The notes under the pieces were generated by a model. That model was not told the DNA's origin. It was given only the letters and a program-made list of their open reading frames with translations, and made no database searches. DNA of 64,000 bases from Penelope pileata (taxonomy: Eukaryota; Chordata; Aves; Galliformes; Cracidae): NCBI GenBank assembly GCA_013396635.1, contig WBMW01000464.1, positions 828,062 through 892,061 of the forward strand. Direction: 5' to 3'. A program made the translations under genes and the position numbers. How positions within the stretch are numbered: position 1 is the first letter of the stretch; every line of letters starts with the position of its first letter. Positions 1 to 11,272 of the stretch are shown piece by piece.

Positions 1-540
1 GGCTCTCAACTACCTGCTGCGGAACATCATCAGTTGCATCTATAATTCTTCATCACGTTATTAGGCAGTGCTGAATTTTATCAGAATTCCTGTTTAATTG
101 GAGGTATTTGGCATTATTTTGCTTATGTATTTCACATTTAATGTAAGATGAATACTCAAAGATAATGGAATTGGGTTAGGTCTCAGCATGTCACAAGATG
201 TCCTATGACAAAATCCATCAATATTTTCTATTAAAGATATCAGCTGCTTTGTCTCTCATGTCCCATCAGCATACTTATTTCTGGGAGGCTTGTGCCAAAC
301 TCTACCAACTCTTTTCTGGGAGAGCATCAGCAGAGTCTTCGAATGAAGCAAAGTATTTATTCTGCTGCCAGTCTGTTGGGCCTCTTGTTCTGACTGGGTA
401 TAACCTACCTGGGCCTAGAGTGTCTCTTGTAGGACATCAGCAAGTTGTAAAGTTAGCTCGTGTTGGTGCTAGCTGAGGTAATTAAATCTGATAAAGACTT
501 TCTTTTTCATGACCTGATGTAATGATTAAATTACCTAAAA

Positions 541-712
541 GAGAGTAGAGGTTAGAAAGACAAGTAGTGAGAAGCACGAAGTGGGAAGAAGAAAGAATGA
601 AAGAGAAAGAATGGGAAGAACAAACTAGAAAACTGAGACTAGGAGGAGGGAAATGGAGCAGACCTCCTGGAGAGTGGGAGCCACTGAGAAGAGCTGAGAT
701 GATAGACAGAAC
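541..712. repeat. Purine-rich low-complexity tract
   Basis: The plus strand is mostly A and G (repeated GAAAGA, GGAAGA and GAGAAG words) for about 170 bases, with scattered pyrimidines. It produces opposing open frames (567-770 plus, 482-739 and 639-854 minus) whose composition reflects the Glu/Lys/Arg bias of purine-rich DNA, so they are not read as genes. Confidence 0.6.
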
Positions 713-1077
713 CAGTCCTGCTGTAAAACCCACTGTCATCCTTCTTTACCCTGCATTTCACAAGGTCTAACACTTGAAATAAATCTTGGAGAAATCCTGC
801 TTTGCCTGCCCCAAAAAGCAAACTGTCCACATTGATGAAAATTATTACGAGCAAAGTCTTTGGTGAATATGAATAAGGTTTGCATTATTCATGATATTTG
901 AATGGCATTATTTAAGTGATTATGATTATACAACAAATTAGAAATTTGTTTAAAGTAAATTTACCTAGTGAAGCATTTGACAAATTTCTGGCAAATTTTG
1001 TTACTGTTAAACTTCAATTGCTGCTCTTTCTGCTCCCAAATTTTTTCCTAGTTTACTGATGACTTCAACTTGATTTT

Positions 1078-1099
1078 AAAAAAAAAAAAAATAAAAAAA
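1078..1099. repeat. Poly-A run (A14 T A7)
   Basis: Fourteen A, one T, then seven A. No recognisable retrotransposon body lies upstream, so it is annotated as a simple homopolymer and not as the tail of a processed copy. Confidence 0.85.
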
Positions 1100-4000
1100 T
1101 AAGAGCATTGAATTGCAGTGAAATCATTGTGAAGGTCCCATTACATGGATATGAAAAGCATAAATCGCTGTGCACTTCCCTCATCGCTCAGAAATTTAGA
1201 GAATTCCTACCTTTCCAGTACTTGTATCACGGCACACATCAACATTTCACCTTGAACATTAAGTAGCTGTTGCTGACATTCTGTATTCGAAAGTCTGTGG
1301 GCCTTTCTTTCTGCACTTCTTAATTTCTTAAGAATGATTCTTTCTTAGGAACTAATTTGCTACCCTTTGATATATGAGCAGATTTTCATATCAGTTTTTG
1401 AAAAGAGTAGTAATTTTGCATTAACTCTAAGATGCAGTGAAGGAGGTTGCTCTTAATATATAATACATGTTTTCAGAACCCAAATTACTTGTGTTTTTCA
1501 AAAATCTGTTTCTCTAGTTAGGTAGGTTTGGTCATCCTATGTAGTACAGTGCAGTTTTCCCCAAATGTGGCTTACACCCAAATATCTAAAACCTGATGAT
1601 CAAGCTGATGAGTTTTACATTAGCTATGTTAGTGTTTTACATAAGCTTAGATTTTTGTATCTATGTGAGTAACCTGTAATTCCTTTTTAAAAACAGAGTG
1701 CTTAGTTTCCTTAGTTTTGTTTCTAGGTTCTTAGCTAAATTTGAAAGCTGCTCTTCTTTATGCCTTGATGTGTATATTATTCTTATTATATTTTAAGTCT
1801 GTCAACCTGCATGTCAAACTTTGGCATAGAAGTTAACTGATTCATGGGCCAGAGAGAAGTATACCTGATGTCCTTTCACATCCTTTTCTCTTTGGAGTTC
1901 GTGAGGCTTGAAGAATACTTTTTTTCACAAAACTTAAAGGAAGATGAACATTTTATAAAATAATCATATGCTTGAGCATGTAAGCATTTGTTGGCATTTT
2001 TTCTATTTGATTAATGATTGAAAGGATCTACAGTTACCTTGTTGTCTGAGCCCTTCTGAAATCGGCTGTTGATCATAGACTCTTTCCAAGAGGAGAGAAA
2101 CCATCAAATGCCTATCTTGAGCACTTACAATTCTTAAATTCTTAAAACTGGTGTAGTTGTAGACCATCAATTATTTCTCAGATGCAGTATGAGCTGCTCT
2201 GCCATTAGCAAATTCAGTGTTAAACAGTTTTCAGTTTTTAGCTATGGGAATGATAGTGCACTTCCTGAAATCTTACTGCTATTTTTTTTCCTTGTCGTTA
2301 GTCATGTTGTTAGCTGAGTTTCATAATTTTGAAATGCTTTTTCTTCTGTAAATTCTCTGTTCAATCAGTTGTCTCTCAAGTACTGCATTAGGGTTGAAAA
2401 ATCCATATATTTCCTTTCATTTGGGGCAATTTTCCTTTGTATTATTTTAAAAATATGAAGTAAAGAAAATAGTGAAATGGTAAGCAATTTCAAAATAGAG
2501 AATTAGTATGTTTTGTTTCACAAATATCAAAATGAAATGTTTTTACTGGTGTAAACGTTTTTTCTGTTTTTATTTCAAAAATAATTTTCATAAAACACTT
2601 CACTTCTGATGAACTGTCATGTTTCATGGAAAATATACTGCAGGAAAAAATACATGTAAGTAGCAGAAGAAAGAAATACAATTTTCACTGTTGTCAATCT
2701 GAAGACCGGCACAGTTAAAGGTCAAAAGAACTAATAGCTGCCAATGAAGCCGAGGAAGGGAAATGTGTGAAAGTGGGGTTATGTATCTCAGCAATCACAT
2801 GGATGGGGGTAGAGTTGCAGACATGAGGACAGGAGGTGGAAAGAAACAGTAAGCATTAAGGGAGCAATAAAAGGCCCCTTAATATCCTTTTTCCTCTTAC
2901 CGTTACGATAAATCTGTCTGACGTACTTTGTGCTTTTGAAGGAAATCCTCCTTCAGTGGCTAGGTGTCAAGCATCTGTCTTGACTTCTTGTCATAAAAGG
3001 AACATGGAAGCAAGCTGTTATGCAATATGCTACACAAATGCAGTCCATGATCACTCTGTTCTAGCAACAGTGCTACAGATTTCAGTGCACAGGTTCTGGC
3101 ATTGTGCTGCATCAAGACCTTGTTGCACCACCACACAGTGCCTCTCACAAATATATTTTTAAAGTGATTTCTTCCTGTAAGTAGTGTATTTTGTTTAGAC
3201 ATGAGAGGACCATGTTAATATGAGATTACTGTGCCTACCTGGATGTTAAAATGCATTTGTTTCATTTTGCATGTAGAAGCAAGAAAGGCCATGAAAATAT
3301 GGCCACAATGCTATCGACCAGGTCGTAAAGGAAACAATTGGACTAGTTTTGGCAAGAAAACAGTTGACTAAACTTCAATGAGTTTGCAAGCAAGTCTTAA
3401 TTCTGAATATGATTTTTGTTTTTCTTTTTGTCATTACTAAACTTAAAACCTAGTAAGTGGTCTGATCCGGGGGAAAATAGATCTGCCCTGAGCAGCCAAA
3501 TGAACTTCTGCAACTCACTTCACCACTCACTGTCTCTAATTCCCCATGTGGGTATGCAGGGTACATCTGCAGCACTGCCTTTTGCTTGTGCACCTCTGGA
3601 TGAACTAACAGTTGCCTCCTCAGCTGAAAGCACATCTATTTCTATGTATTTTTATTAGAGGTGACAGCTTGTCACTCCAGTGCATCCTTCTGTTACAGCA
3701 CATTACGTGATGCAACAAGGTAGCATGATTAAATAAAGTGTCAGCCCCGCATCACAGTATTGAGAGATATATGTGCCTGTGTCCAGCAGAGGAAAAACGC
3801 TGTTACCTTGCGGAGCCGTTTAGCTAGGTGAAGATGCATATTGTCATGAATCACTAGTTTGCCAGCACAGCTAGTCTTATTGTAGTAGGAGGCTCATCTA
3901 TGTTGTTTGCAGTTTCAGTATCATGAAATCAACATGGAGCAATTATCAGACAATTCCACATCTGTTCATTATTTTGTAATTTGCAAAAAGAATAGTCATG

Positions 4001-5228
4001 CTCAGGACCATACATCACAGTTGCATGATATGAATTTAGCCAGGTAGCAAGATGAGATTCCAGTGTTCACAGCATTTTTGTTATGGAGCTGCAAGAAGCT
4101 GAGGGGACATTTTCATTCATAAATTACCACATTGATGTTTCAGTCATGAGTGAGTCTAGTGGTTACTGAAAATATTTGATTTTTCCCTATTGGCTTTATC
4201 TGGGTGGCAAGTTTTTGTGAGAAAGTTGATCGTCTCTTGCTGTTAGAGTGGCAGTAACTCCTTTATTTACAAAGGGCAGATAAAATGTAAATGTACATAG
4301 CCTCGTTTTAAAGTTGATTGGGGGGGTTGTCCTAGATGTTAAAGTGTCAGAGTGTGCACACTTTAGTGTGATCTAAAGCTCAATCCCGAATGTATCAAGT
4401 ATGTTCTTTTTAGAGTTGGGAGGAGAGGTAGTGATTTACACCCCTGCTTGGGTGCCTCGTTTCACAGTGTCTGTTGGAAAGACTTGTAAAAAGAAGCCTG
4501 GGCCACGAACACCCCCTGTAAGGAAAGCAGCTGGACCTAGGGAGATGGGCAGTGGTGAAAGCATATGGAAAAAACTTCAGCTGTGGAAATCTGAGATAAA
4601 TACCACAAGCAATTAAGATAGCCAGGCTTTAAAAATGTCAGCTATGCACTGCATAGGTATTTCAAAAATCCCAGACCTACTTAGACAATAAAGATTTTAG
4701 ATGTTGAAATAAAGTGTTACATGTTGTCCCCAGCTTTTCACTTAGCCTCTTGAATGCTAGGTGAGCACCTTTAGAAATCTGTCGTTTAAGTGCCAGAAAG
4801 GTGACTACTATCCAGTATCTGACTCTGTCAATCTTCAGACTTGCCATCAGTGCCCGTAGTAAACTGGAAACTATACAGCAGGCTCAAATAACTAGAAAGG
4901 AGAAGTTTTACTAGACTAATGATAAGAACGATCTTATTTGATATACTACAACTGTATTTTAATATTAATTTTTTAAGGACTGCAGTCTTGATTTTCAGCG
5001 TGTAGTGTGGTGCAGACATTTATATTCAGTATAACCTCATTGTGGAATTTATAGAGAAAAATCCCTTGAGTTTATGATACTCAGGAGGGTGTGTATTTTG
5101 AAGTTGTTATCAACTGCAAAATTGTAGGAGATGATCTAGGTTTACAAGATGCATGCTTTAACTGAATATGTTGACTTTGATCATTTACCCATTTATTGGT
5201 GATGAGTAGATGTCACTATTTTTTTGTC

Positions 5229-5797
5229 TGGGACAGAATTAATTTTCTTTGAGATTTGTATGACACTGTTGTGGATTTTTGATGAGAACAGTGGCAATAG
5301 CACACAGATTGCTTTAGTTGTTGCAGAGCAGCGCTATGCGGAGCCAAGGATGTTTCAGCTTCTCACGCTGCCCTGCCAGGGAAGAGCTGGGGGGGTGGGG
5401 GGCACGAGGAGCTGGGAGGGGACAGAACCAGAACAGCTGACCCAGACTGGCCAAAGTGGTATCCGGTACCATATGGCGTCCTGCTGATCAGTAAAAGCTG
5501 GAGTAAAGAATGAGGAAAGGGGAGATGTTGAGAGTGATGGCATTCATCTTCTCAGGAAACCGAGTCCGACTTTCCTGGAATGGGCTGAACAAGCTCCTGC
5601 TTATGGGAAGTAGCAATTGAATTCCTTGTTTTGCTTTGCCTGCATGTGCAGCTTTTGCTTTACCAACTAAAATGTCTTTATCCCAACCCATGAATTTTTG
5701 TGCTTTCCCCTTTCTGATTCTTTTCTCCATCCTACCTGGGGAGAGTGAGTGAGCGGCTGGGTGGTACTGAGCTGCCTGCTGGGGTTAAGCCACAGCA
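5229..5797 (+). mobile_element. Avian endogenous retrovirus LTR (solo-type), plus strand
   Basis: About 569 bases that match, from memory, a common avian ERV LTR layout: a TGGGACAGAATTAATTTTC-like 5' end, an internal GAGCTGGGAGGGGACAGA stretch, a CCATATGGCGTC word, a TCCTTGTTTTGCTTTGC block, and a 3' end with GGGGTTAAGCCAC followed by AGCA. TG...CA termini fit an LTR. The TATA-like and polyadenylation positions are degenerate (GATCAGTAAAAGC, CTAAAATGTC). The LTR is more CpG-rich than its surroundings. No gag, pol or env sequence lies on either side, so it is a solo LTR left by recombination or an isolated remnant. I could not find a clean target-site duplication. An ERVL-type origin is my best guess, but the family name is not assigned. 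The open frames inside it (5224-5487 plus, 5355-5543 and 5488-5730 minus) are not genes. Confidence 0.75.
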
Positions 5798-6739
5798 GTG
5801 GAGTGGGTCATAACTTCTGGTGTTGTTGCAGATTGTCTGAAATTAAGGAAAACAAAACATTAACACAATATACAGATATAAAAGATAGATATGTTTAGAT
5901 TTATTTTTCCAGATAAGCTTGCAAATGGGCAAATGCAGCACTACTGTTTTCCCTAGGGTTTTCCAGAGAAATTTGAAAGCTTGCAAAAAAAAAGAAAACC
6001 ATCGTTTTGAACAACTTACTGTAGTGCAGTTGCACTGTGACTGGCTTTCATCCAATTGTTTCCGATGAGGTGGAGCACAGACTGGCATTGTACTTCAGGC
6101 TGCTTTCCTGTGGATCACAGGGGTAGATTTTTAGAGAAATTACCATTCAGTGAAGTTGTGCCAGCTGAAACAAACTTATTTCCATCACTCTGAAGAACTT
6201 ATAAAATTGTTTTTATGATTAAGCACCTTTCCTCCTCTGTCTTCACAATGTCAGCTATGTCTAGTTTTTACATTTCAGGAGGTAGCAGGAAAGTAGCATG
6301 TGCTGCATCTTCCCTTTAAACTGAGAGTACCTTGTCTTCTGAGTTTGGATCACCATTTGCAGAGATCAGAAAGTATAAGGAAATGAGAAACTTGGTGATA
6401 CTGTAGGAAACTTTGGTTATAAGCCAAGTTCTGCCATTTTGAAACATCAGAATAATTTACTTTTTGTAGTACTTTATTGCAGTATTTCAGTTATGGTATT
6501 CAGAAGGCATAGCAAGAATGAATTCACACTGTCCTTTGAATCAATGCGTGCGTTGTCACCAATACAGAAATTCATCTGTGGCTATTCTGTAGCTTCAGTA
6601 CCTTTCTTTCTAATGATATCACAGAGCAGAACCTTATTTTTAAGTGAATTAACACTTAACTGGGCAGAACTGCCCAGTTATCCTTGCTAACTCTAACATG
6701 TTCTTCACAGCTAGACATTAAAGGGGTGCCCAAGTTAAA
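5798..6739. other. Non-coding DNA between LTR and CR1 scrap
   Basis: Nothing recognised. Two open frames (5843-6088 minus, 6439-6690 plus) lack similarity to any family I know and have no visible splice or promoter context. Confidence 0.55.
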
Positions 6740-6800
6740 CACAGAATCAAAGCACAGGGACTGGAAATGGCCTCAGAGAGCCACCCAGTCCATCTAGTCA
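6740..6800 (-). mobile_element. CR1 LINE 3'-end scrap, minus strand
   Basis: The plus strand reads ACAGAATCAAAGCACAGGGA, then CTGGAAATGGCCTCAGAGAGCC and CCAGTCCATC. This is the reverse-complement pattern of a CR1 3' terminus (octamer repeats, then the conserved GGAAGGGACCTC...GAGTCCAAC stretch). Only about 60 bases are recognisable and divergence is high, which suggests an old, strongly 5'-truncated copy. Confidence 0.55.
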
Positions 6801-8423
6801 TCTTTATACCTGCTTATGCTATCTCAGAAAACCTAGACATTTCATCTCTAGCATGCAGTTGCTGCACATTGTTGTCTTTGGATTGAATGGCAGAAATCTC
6901 CTTGTTGCAGTTTCTCTTACTTTTCATTTCAGGCAAAAGTAGCATAACTGCTTCTGACCTTAAAATAAAAAGGTTTTGCACTTCAAACTATTTTCCTTAG
7001 AATGTCTCTGACCAGCAGGCATATGCTTTCCAGCATCTTAAACAAATGTATTTATATATGGGTTCTGTCTTGAACTGGATTCAGTGTTTTGAAGTAGGAT
7101 GATAAGCTGATCTGGAATTACAGGAAGTTCTATGTAAGAGGCATTATGAAACAAACAGTAGAACTTCCTATGTAAGACAGAAAAAAAGTGACTCACCTGC
7201 TTCTCTCTTCTTACAGATGCACACTGTTCATCTTTCCGTCATCTCTGCTTGGGGAGGAAGCATGTATATGACAACATTTAATTTTCCGTCATTTCTGCAG
7301 TGTCCTTCTGACTGAAAAGCAGGAGAAGATGTCATTTACTAGCAGGTACATTTGCTCACAGATGTTTAATTAGAATCTAAAGTGAACAGCCTTTTGATCA
7401 CGTTCTGTAAGTATACAAGAGTGGACTTATACTGCCTTAATTACTGTATTGGTAAATATCAAATATTAAGGTTGCTATGCTTAAATATTCTCATAAAGAG
7501 TCTGCTTTGAAGTTGTGTTTGTTAAATTTCTGCTTGTGTCATACTGATTGTGTGACGAGCCACACATTAAAAGAATTGCATATGAAACCATTGAGCAGAA
7601 GTGAGTAACCAGGTAAATAACTGAATATTTGCAAAAGCTGGTTGCAAAAAAAAGCTGGCTGCAAAAAAAATTCCCAAATCCAAAAATATTCAAATTTGTT
7701 TGCATATATTAGGATGAGAAAATTCATTATGTATTATGTATTTTAACAATTAATGGAGGAAAAAGGAAATTTATCCAAAATTGTATTTTTTGGTAATTTT
7801 TGTTTTTCTTGTCCATGGTATTTAAATAGAATTTATGAACTGAGTTTCTCTGGAATCAGAGCAGAAAGATAGCAAATACATTTGTATTTGCCTTCATTCT
7901 GCTCCCATGTTCCTTTCAGGAAAATAATTTTTCCTGCCAAAACTTTCGAAGTAGCATAAGGAAGTTAGCTTGCAATTCCATTGAGTCCTTTTAGGACCTG
8001 GAGTATCCAATACATAGATACTAAATTTTCAGTTTAGAGACTTATGCCAGTTTTGTAATTTTCCATTAAAAAAAAACAGAAATTGTTTTTAAAGGTGCAT
8101 GTCATCCTGAGTGCCACTGCACAATTCATAAATCTGGACCTTATTTTAATTTAATGTCTCAGAAAATGACTCATTTGTTCATTACTACATTAATTCATTC
8201 ACAGCAGCACTTTATAATGGAAGCCCAGCTACTGTACAACTAATAGTCTCAGACTATCTACTCTCTTGAAAAACAAGTACACTTCCTTCTCATGATTGGT
8301 GGAAGCATGCCTGGACTGGAAAAAGGGGTCATGCCTTAACCTGTGTTGGGCATGTTTCTCTCAGTAACAAGCATGAACTTTTCCTGCTCAAATTCATGAG
8401 ATTAGTTTAAAACAATCCTACTG
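6801..8423. other. Non-coding single-copy DNA
   Basis: No gene recognised. It contains a short two-copy tandem repeat at 7634-7670. An AT-rich stretch at about 8100-8220 has a consensus AP-1 site (TGACTCA, 8167-8173) among TAAT-type words and could be regulatory, but nothing more can be shown from one sequence. Confidence 0.5.
7634..7670. repeat. Two-copy tandem repeat, 17-bp period
   Basis: AAAGCTGGTTGCAAAAA is followed directly by AAAGCTGGCTGCAAAAA, with one substitution between copies and a longer A-run after the second. It looks like a local slippage or duplication event. Confidence 0.85.
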
Positions 8424-8457
8424 GAGTATTTCCCTTTCAACTCCTGTGATTCTGTAG
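8424..8457 (+). mobile_element. CR1 3' terminus remnant abutting a second CR1
   Basis: TATTTCCCTTTCAACTCCTG followed by TGATTCTGTAG resembles the last bases of a CR1 element (GGTCCCTTCCAACCCCTA then ATTCTGTG). It is followed at once by sequence from further upstream in a CR1 3' region, so two CR1 parts lie head to tail. About 34 bases is little evidence, and a chance match is possible. Confidence 0.4.
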
Positions 8458-8728
8458 TGGTGTGTGGTGATAGGACAAGGGGCAATGGCAAAAAACTGGA
8501 ACATAGGCAGTTTCGCACAAATACACATAAGAACTTCTTCACAGTGTGGGTGATGGAGCACTGCCACAGGCTGCCCAGGGAGGTTGTGAAGTCTCCTTCT
8601 CTGGAGACAGTCAAGACCTTTTTGGATGCCTACCTGTGCAACCTGCACTAGGGAGCCTGCTTTGGCAGGGGGGTTGGACTCCATCTCTAGAGATCGCTCT
8701 CAACCCCTACAATTCTGTGATTCTGTAT
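8458..8728 (+). mobile_element. CR1 LINE, 5'-truncated 3' end, plus strand
   Basis: Starts at GGTGATAGGACAAGGGGCAA and runs through the classic CR1 tail: CACAGGCTGCCCAGGGAGGT, a TCTCCTTCTCTGGAGACAG block, ACCTGTGCAACCTGC, GGCAGGGGGGTTGGACTCC, and finally CAACCCCTAC with two octamers, ATTCTGTG and ATTCTGTA (8712-8727). It keeps only the 3' end of ORF2 and the 3' untranslated region, the usual outcome of incomplete target-primed reverse transcription. The frames at 8402-8614 and 8418-8684 minus and 8457-8651 and 8546-8788 plus are shadows of this element. The subfamily was not determined. Confidence 0.92.
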
Positions 8729-10516
8729 TCAAACATTTTCACCATTTTAGGAATAGAGTATTTTTTTAATTTGTTCTGTTGTTTCTAGGTGTTCTTAATG
8801 ACTTGTGATCATGGTTCAAGCTTTTCTCTGTCATCCTTAGGGGAAACAGTTCATGAACTTCTGAGTATTGTTGAAAGTTGAGGATGTTATGTAGCATCTC
8901 TTTGAGAGTTACAGTGCCTGTAAAATAACTGAGCATCGTGACAAGTATGGTGACGTCATAAGAGGTGGCAAGACAGTAGTGAAGGTACAGATGAGGTTTT
9001 AAGTGGACATTGCGGGTAACAGGCAGGGAAGGTTAATTACATTTGTGTAATTTGTCTTCCAATTGTATTTACTATCAGAACTCATCATCAAAATATGTAA
9101 GGCAGAATGCTTTCAAACCCAGCTGATTTGTCTTAGTTGTGCCTCTGTAACTTCTATAAAGATCTGAAAGCAAAATATTTCCTTCCTGAGCTGATGCAGA
9201 CCCACCCTGGTATAATCTTTTTATTTTTAATTTTTTTTTCTTCCACTCTTGTTCTTACCAGAATATAAGCGTGTTCTCTGTTTTGGGAGTATTACATTGA
9301 AGTTCAGGAAGTTGTGGGCAAGTTCTTCTCCAAGCATTTCTGTTTTAAATCCAGAAAAACAGTATTGACTTTGGCAGAATTGTTCTGGCTTCACTCCAAC
9401 GCACCGGAGAGCAGAACTAGCCCTTTGCTATTTTACCTGACCACAGTAATCTTGTGCACTACATCATCCCAACTGTTAGACCATCAGAACAACATTTTCT
9501 ACCAGGATTTCAGAAAACAAATCTCATTTTACCTGTCAAGCAGCTGAAGATCGTCTCATCTGTCAGTTCTGCTTCCAAACTGTTACTGTGCTATTGTGAA
9601 GGCCACATCCTCCACAGGAGGAGTTCTTGCAGAGGAGCAGAATAAGTGTATGCATGTGTGAGTTCTGCCTATATTCGAGCTAACTCGTGGCTCAGAGAAC
9701 TGATAATCCTTCCTCTCTGCCACAGAGAAGACAAATCAGTCAGCATGAGTTCCAATAATAGAATTGGGAGGTTCGGGATATAAAAAATGCTTTCGACTCG
9801 AATAAAAAAAAAAAAAAGTGGCCTTTGTGCTTCTTGCTGACACAAGAAATGCTTTGGTTATCTCCTTCATAGTTCTGTCAGAAAAATAGCTCATAAATTC
9901 CATAAAGAGACATGGGTTTAGGGTGCCAGACTCGTTCTTGACCCTGCTTTTCTTGTTTGGAAATGTGCAACTGATGGATGCTCTTTGAGAATGATTGGGT
10001 GAGGTATTTTAGCTGGTGCCCATAACTTAGAAAGCTTCAAGTAAAGTATGGGAAACTGTGATCTTACCAAAAATTGCTGTCGCTAGAAGTCTATTTACTG
10101 GTGGTATTATGATGTATAGTATTTTTAAAGGCACTGCATTTTCTTCCAGCAGATACTGCATGAACAAACTTTTTAATCTTGAGAATATTTATCCTTAAAA
10201 GTCTCTTTCACGTAGTTTAAGCGTTACAAAACCATAGCTTGATGATTTTTCTAAAAAACTGTTTTCACTTTGACATCTGTTGTGTTTATTTTCTTCTTTG
10301 TTTTTCTACAGAAACAAAACTGCTTATTTTTCCAAGCACTGCATGGAGAACAAACTTTGTAAAGGTTTTTATCCTTTAACTGGATCTGCCTGAGAAAAGC
10401 TTGTGCTTATGCAGGGTGTGAACTTGCGTGTGATTTCTTCTGATCTAGGCAACCTAGGTGATTTGTTATGGCACTGTCTAATCTTGACCTTGAGTTACAT
10501 GCCCCAAAATATTTTT
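8729..10516. other. Non-coding DNA up to the assembly gap
   Basis: No gene recognised. It has a T9 run near 9231-9239, an A14 run at 9804-9817, and an imperfect direct repeat pairing about 10144-10197 with 10329-10378. A strong-looking polypyrimidine-AG at 10290-10311 is discussed under rejected items. Confidence 0.5.
9804..9817. repeat. Poly-A run (A14)
   Basis: Fourteen consecutive A bases in otherwise ordinary sequence, with no retrotransposon body recognised beside it. Confidence 0.85.
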
Positions 10517-10583
10517 NNNNNNNNNNNNNNNNNNNNNNNNNNNNNNNNNNNNNNNNNNNNNNNNNNNNNNNNNNNNNNNNNNN
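10517..10583. other. Assembly gap (67 N)
   Basis: A run of 67 undetermined bases. Its true size and content are unknown. The open frame spanning it (10403-10630) is meaningless. Confidence 0.99.
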
Positions 10584-10751
10584 AAAATGCTAGGAAAATA
10601 GTGTGTATTGAGATTATAATGTTTCCTTAATATATTTAAATAGGGAAATCCTTCAATTTACTTGCTAATGTAAATGTTACTATATCAGTCTGACATTTTC
10701 CCACTTGCCTCTGAAGCAGTACTTGTTGCAGAAGCAGGGAATAGCGTTGCT

Positions 10752-10767
10752 ATGCAAATCACATGTG
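10752..10767. promoter_or_regulatory. Candidate octamer plus E-box composite site
   Basis: ATGCAAAT, the consensus POU/octamer site, is followed without a gap by CACATGTG, a palindromic E-box. Both matches are exact. Short motifs arise by chance in 64 kb, so function is only a possibility. Confidence 0.2.
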
Positions 10768-11258
10768 ACTTTTAAACAATACAAAACCATTTGCTCATTG
10801 ACAACATCTGGGCAAACTGATGTGATGTTCTGTAGCCAAAGGAGCTGACAATGTGATCCATGTATTGATGCTGGTTGGATGCAGCCTGCTTATTTCCCCT
10901 TATATATGAGATGGGGGAAGAAAAGATAATCTCCTTTTAGAGAGAAAAGAGGTAGGATGGTTTCCTTACAGAAGGAAAAAGAGATAAGAGTGTCCTTTCC
11001 TATGCAATACTTCAGATCCCCTATTAGACTATGTGGAACCCTCACTGAGGGCTGATAGTCAACAGCTATGGCATGAAAACTGTCATTTTCAATTCAGCAC
11101 TTAGAGATCTATATAGAGATCTGTACGCAAATGAAACGACAGTTCCAGCTGTCAGAGTGCAGAATGGACACTGTACACAACCTACTAAGTTATGGATTAA
11201 ATTTTGGATTTGTAACTGCCTTTGGAATTGCTCATGTATGCTGTTGTTTATTTATCCT

Positions 11259-11272
11259 AAAAAAAAAAAAAA
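11259..11272. repeat. Poly-A run (A14)
   Basis: Fourteen A bases. The run gives a lysine stretch in the frame at 11073-11378, which is one reason that frame is not trusted as coding. Confidence 0.85.

Larger units (their letters stand above)
1..5228. other. Non-coding single-copy DNA, no gene recognised
   Basis: The short open frames here (up to 92 codons, e.g. 198-476 plus) overlap frames on the other strand and look like no protein family I know. The sequence is AT-rich and CpG-poor. It holds a purine-rich tract, an A-run, and T-rich patches. I saw no transposon ends, tRNA or snRNA. An old, highly diverged DNA transposon or an untranslated exon could be missed by eye. Confidence 0.6.

Noticed and set aside
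10290..10393. Possible terminal exon: strong polypyrimidine-AG at 10290-10311 followed by 26 open codons to a TGA at 10391
   Set aside because: No similarity to a known protein, no partner exon found, and the same stretch resembles a direct repeat at 10144-10197, so it is more likely repeated non-coding sequence.
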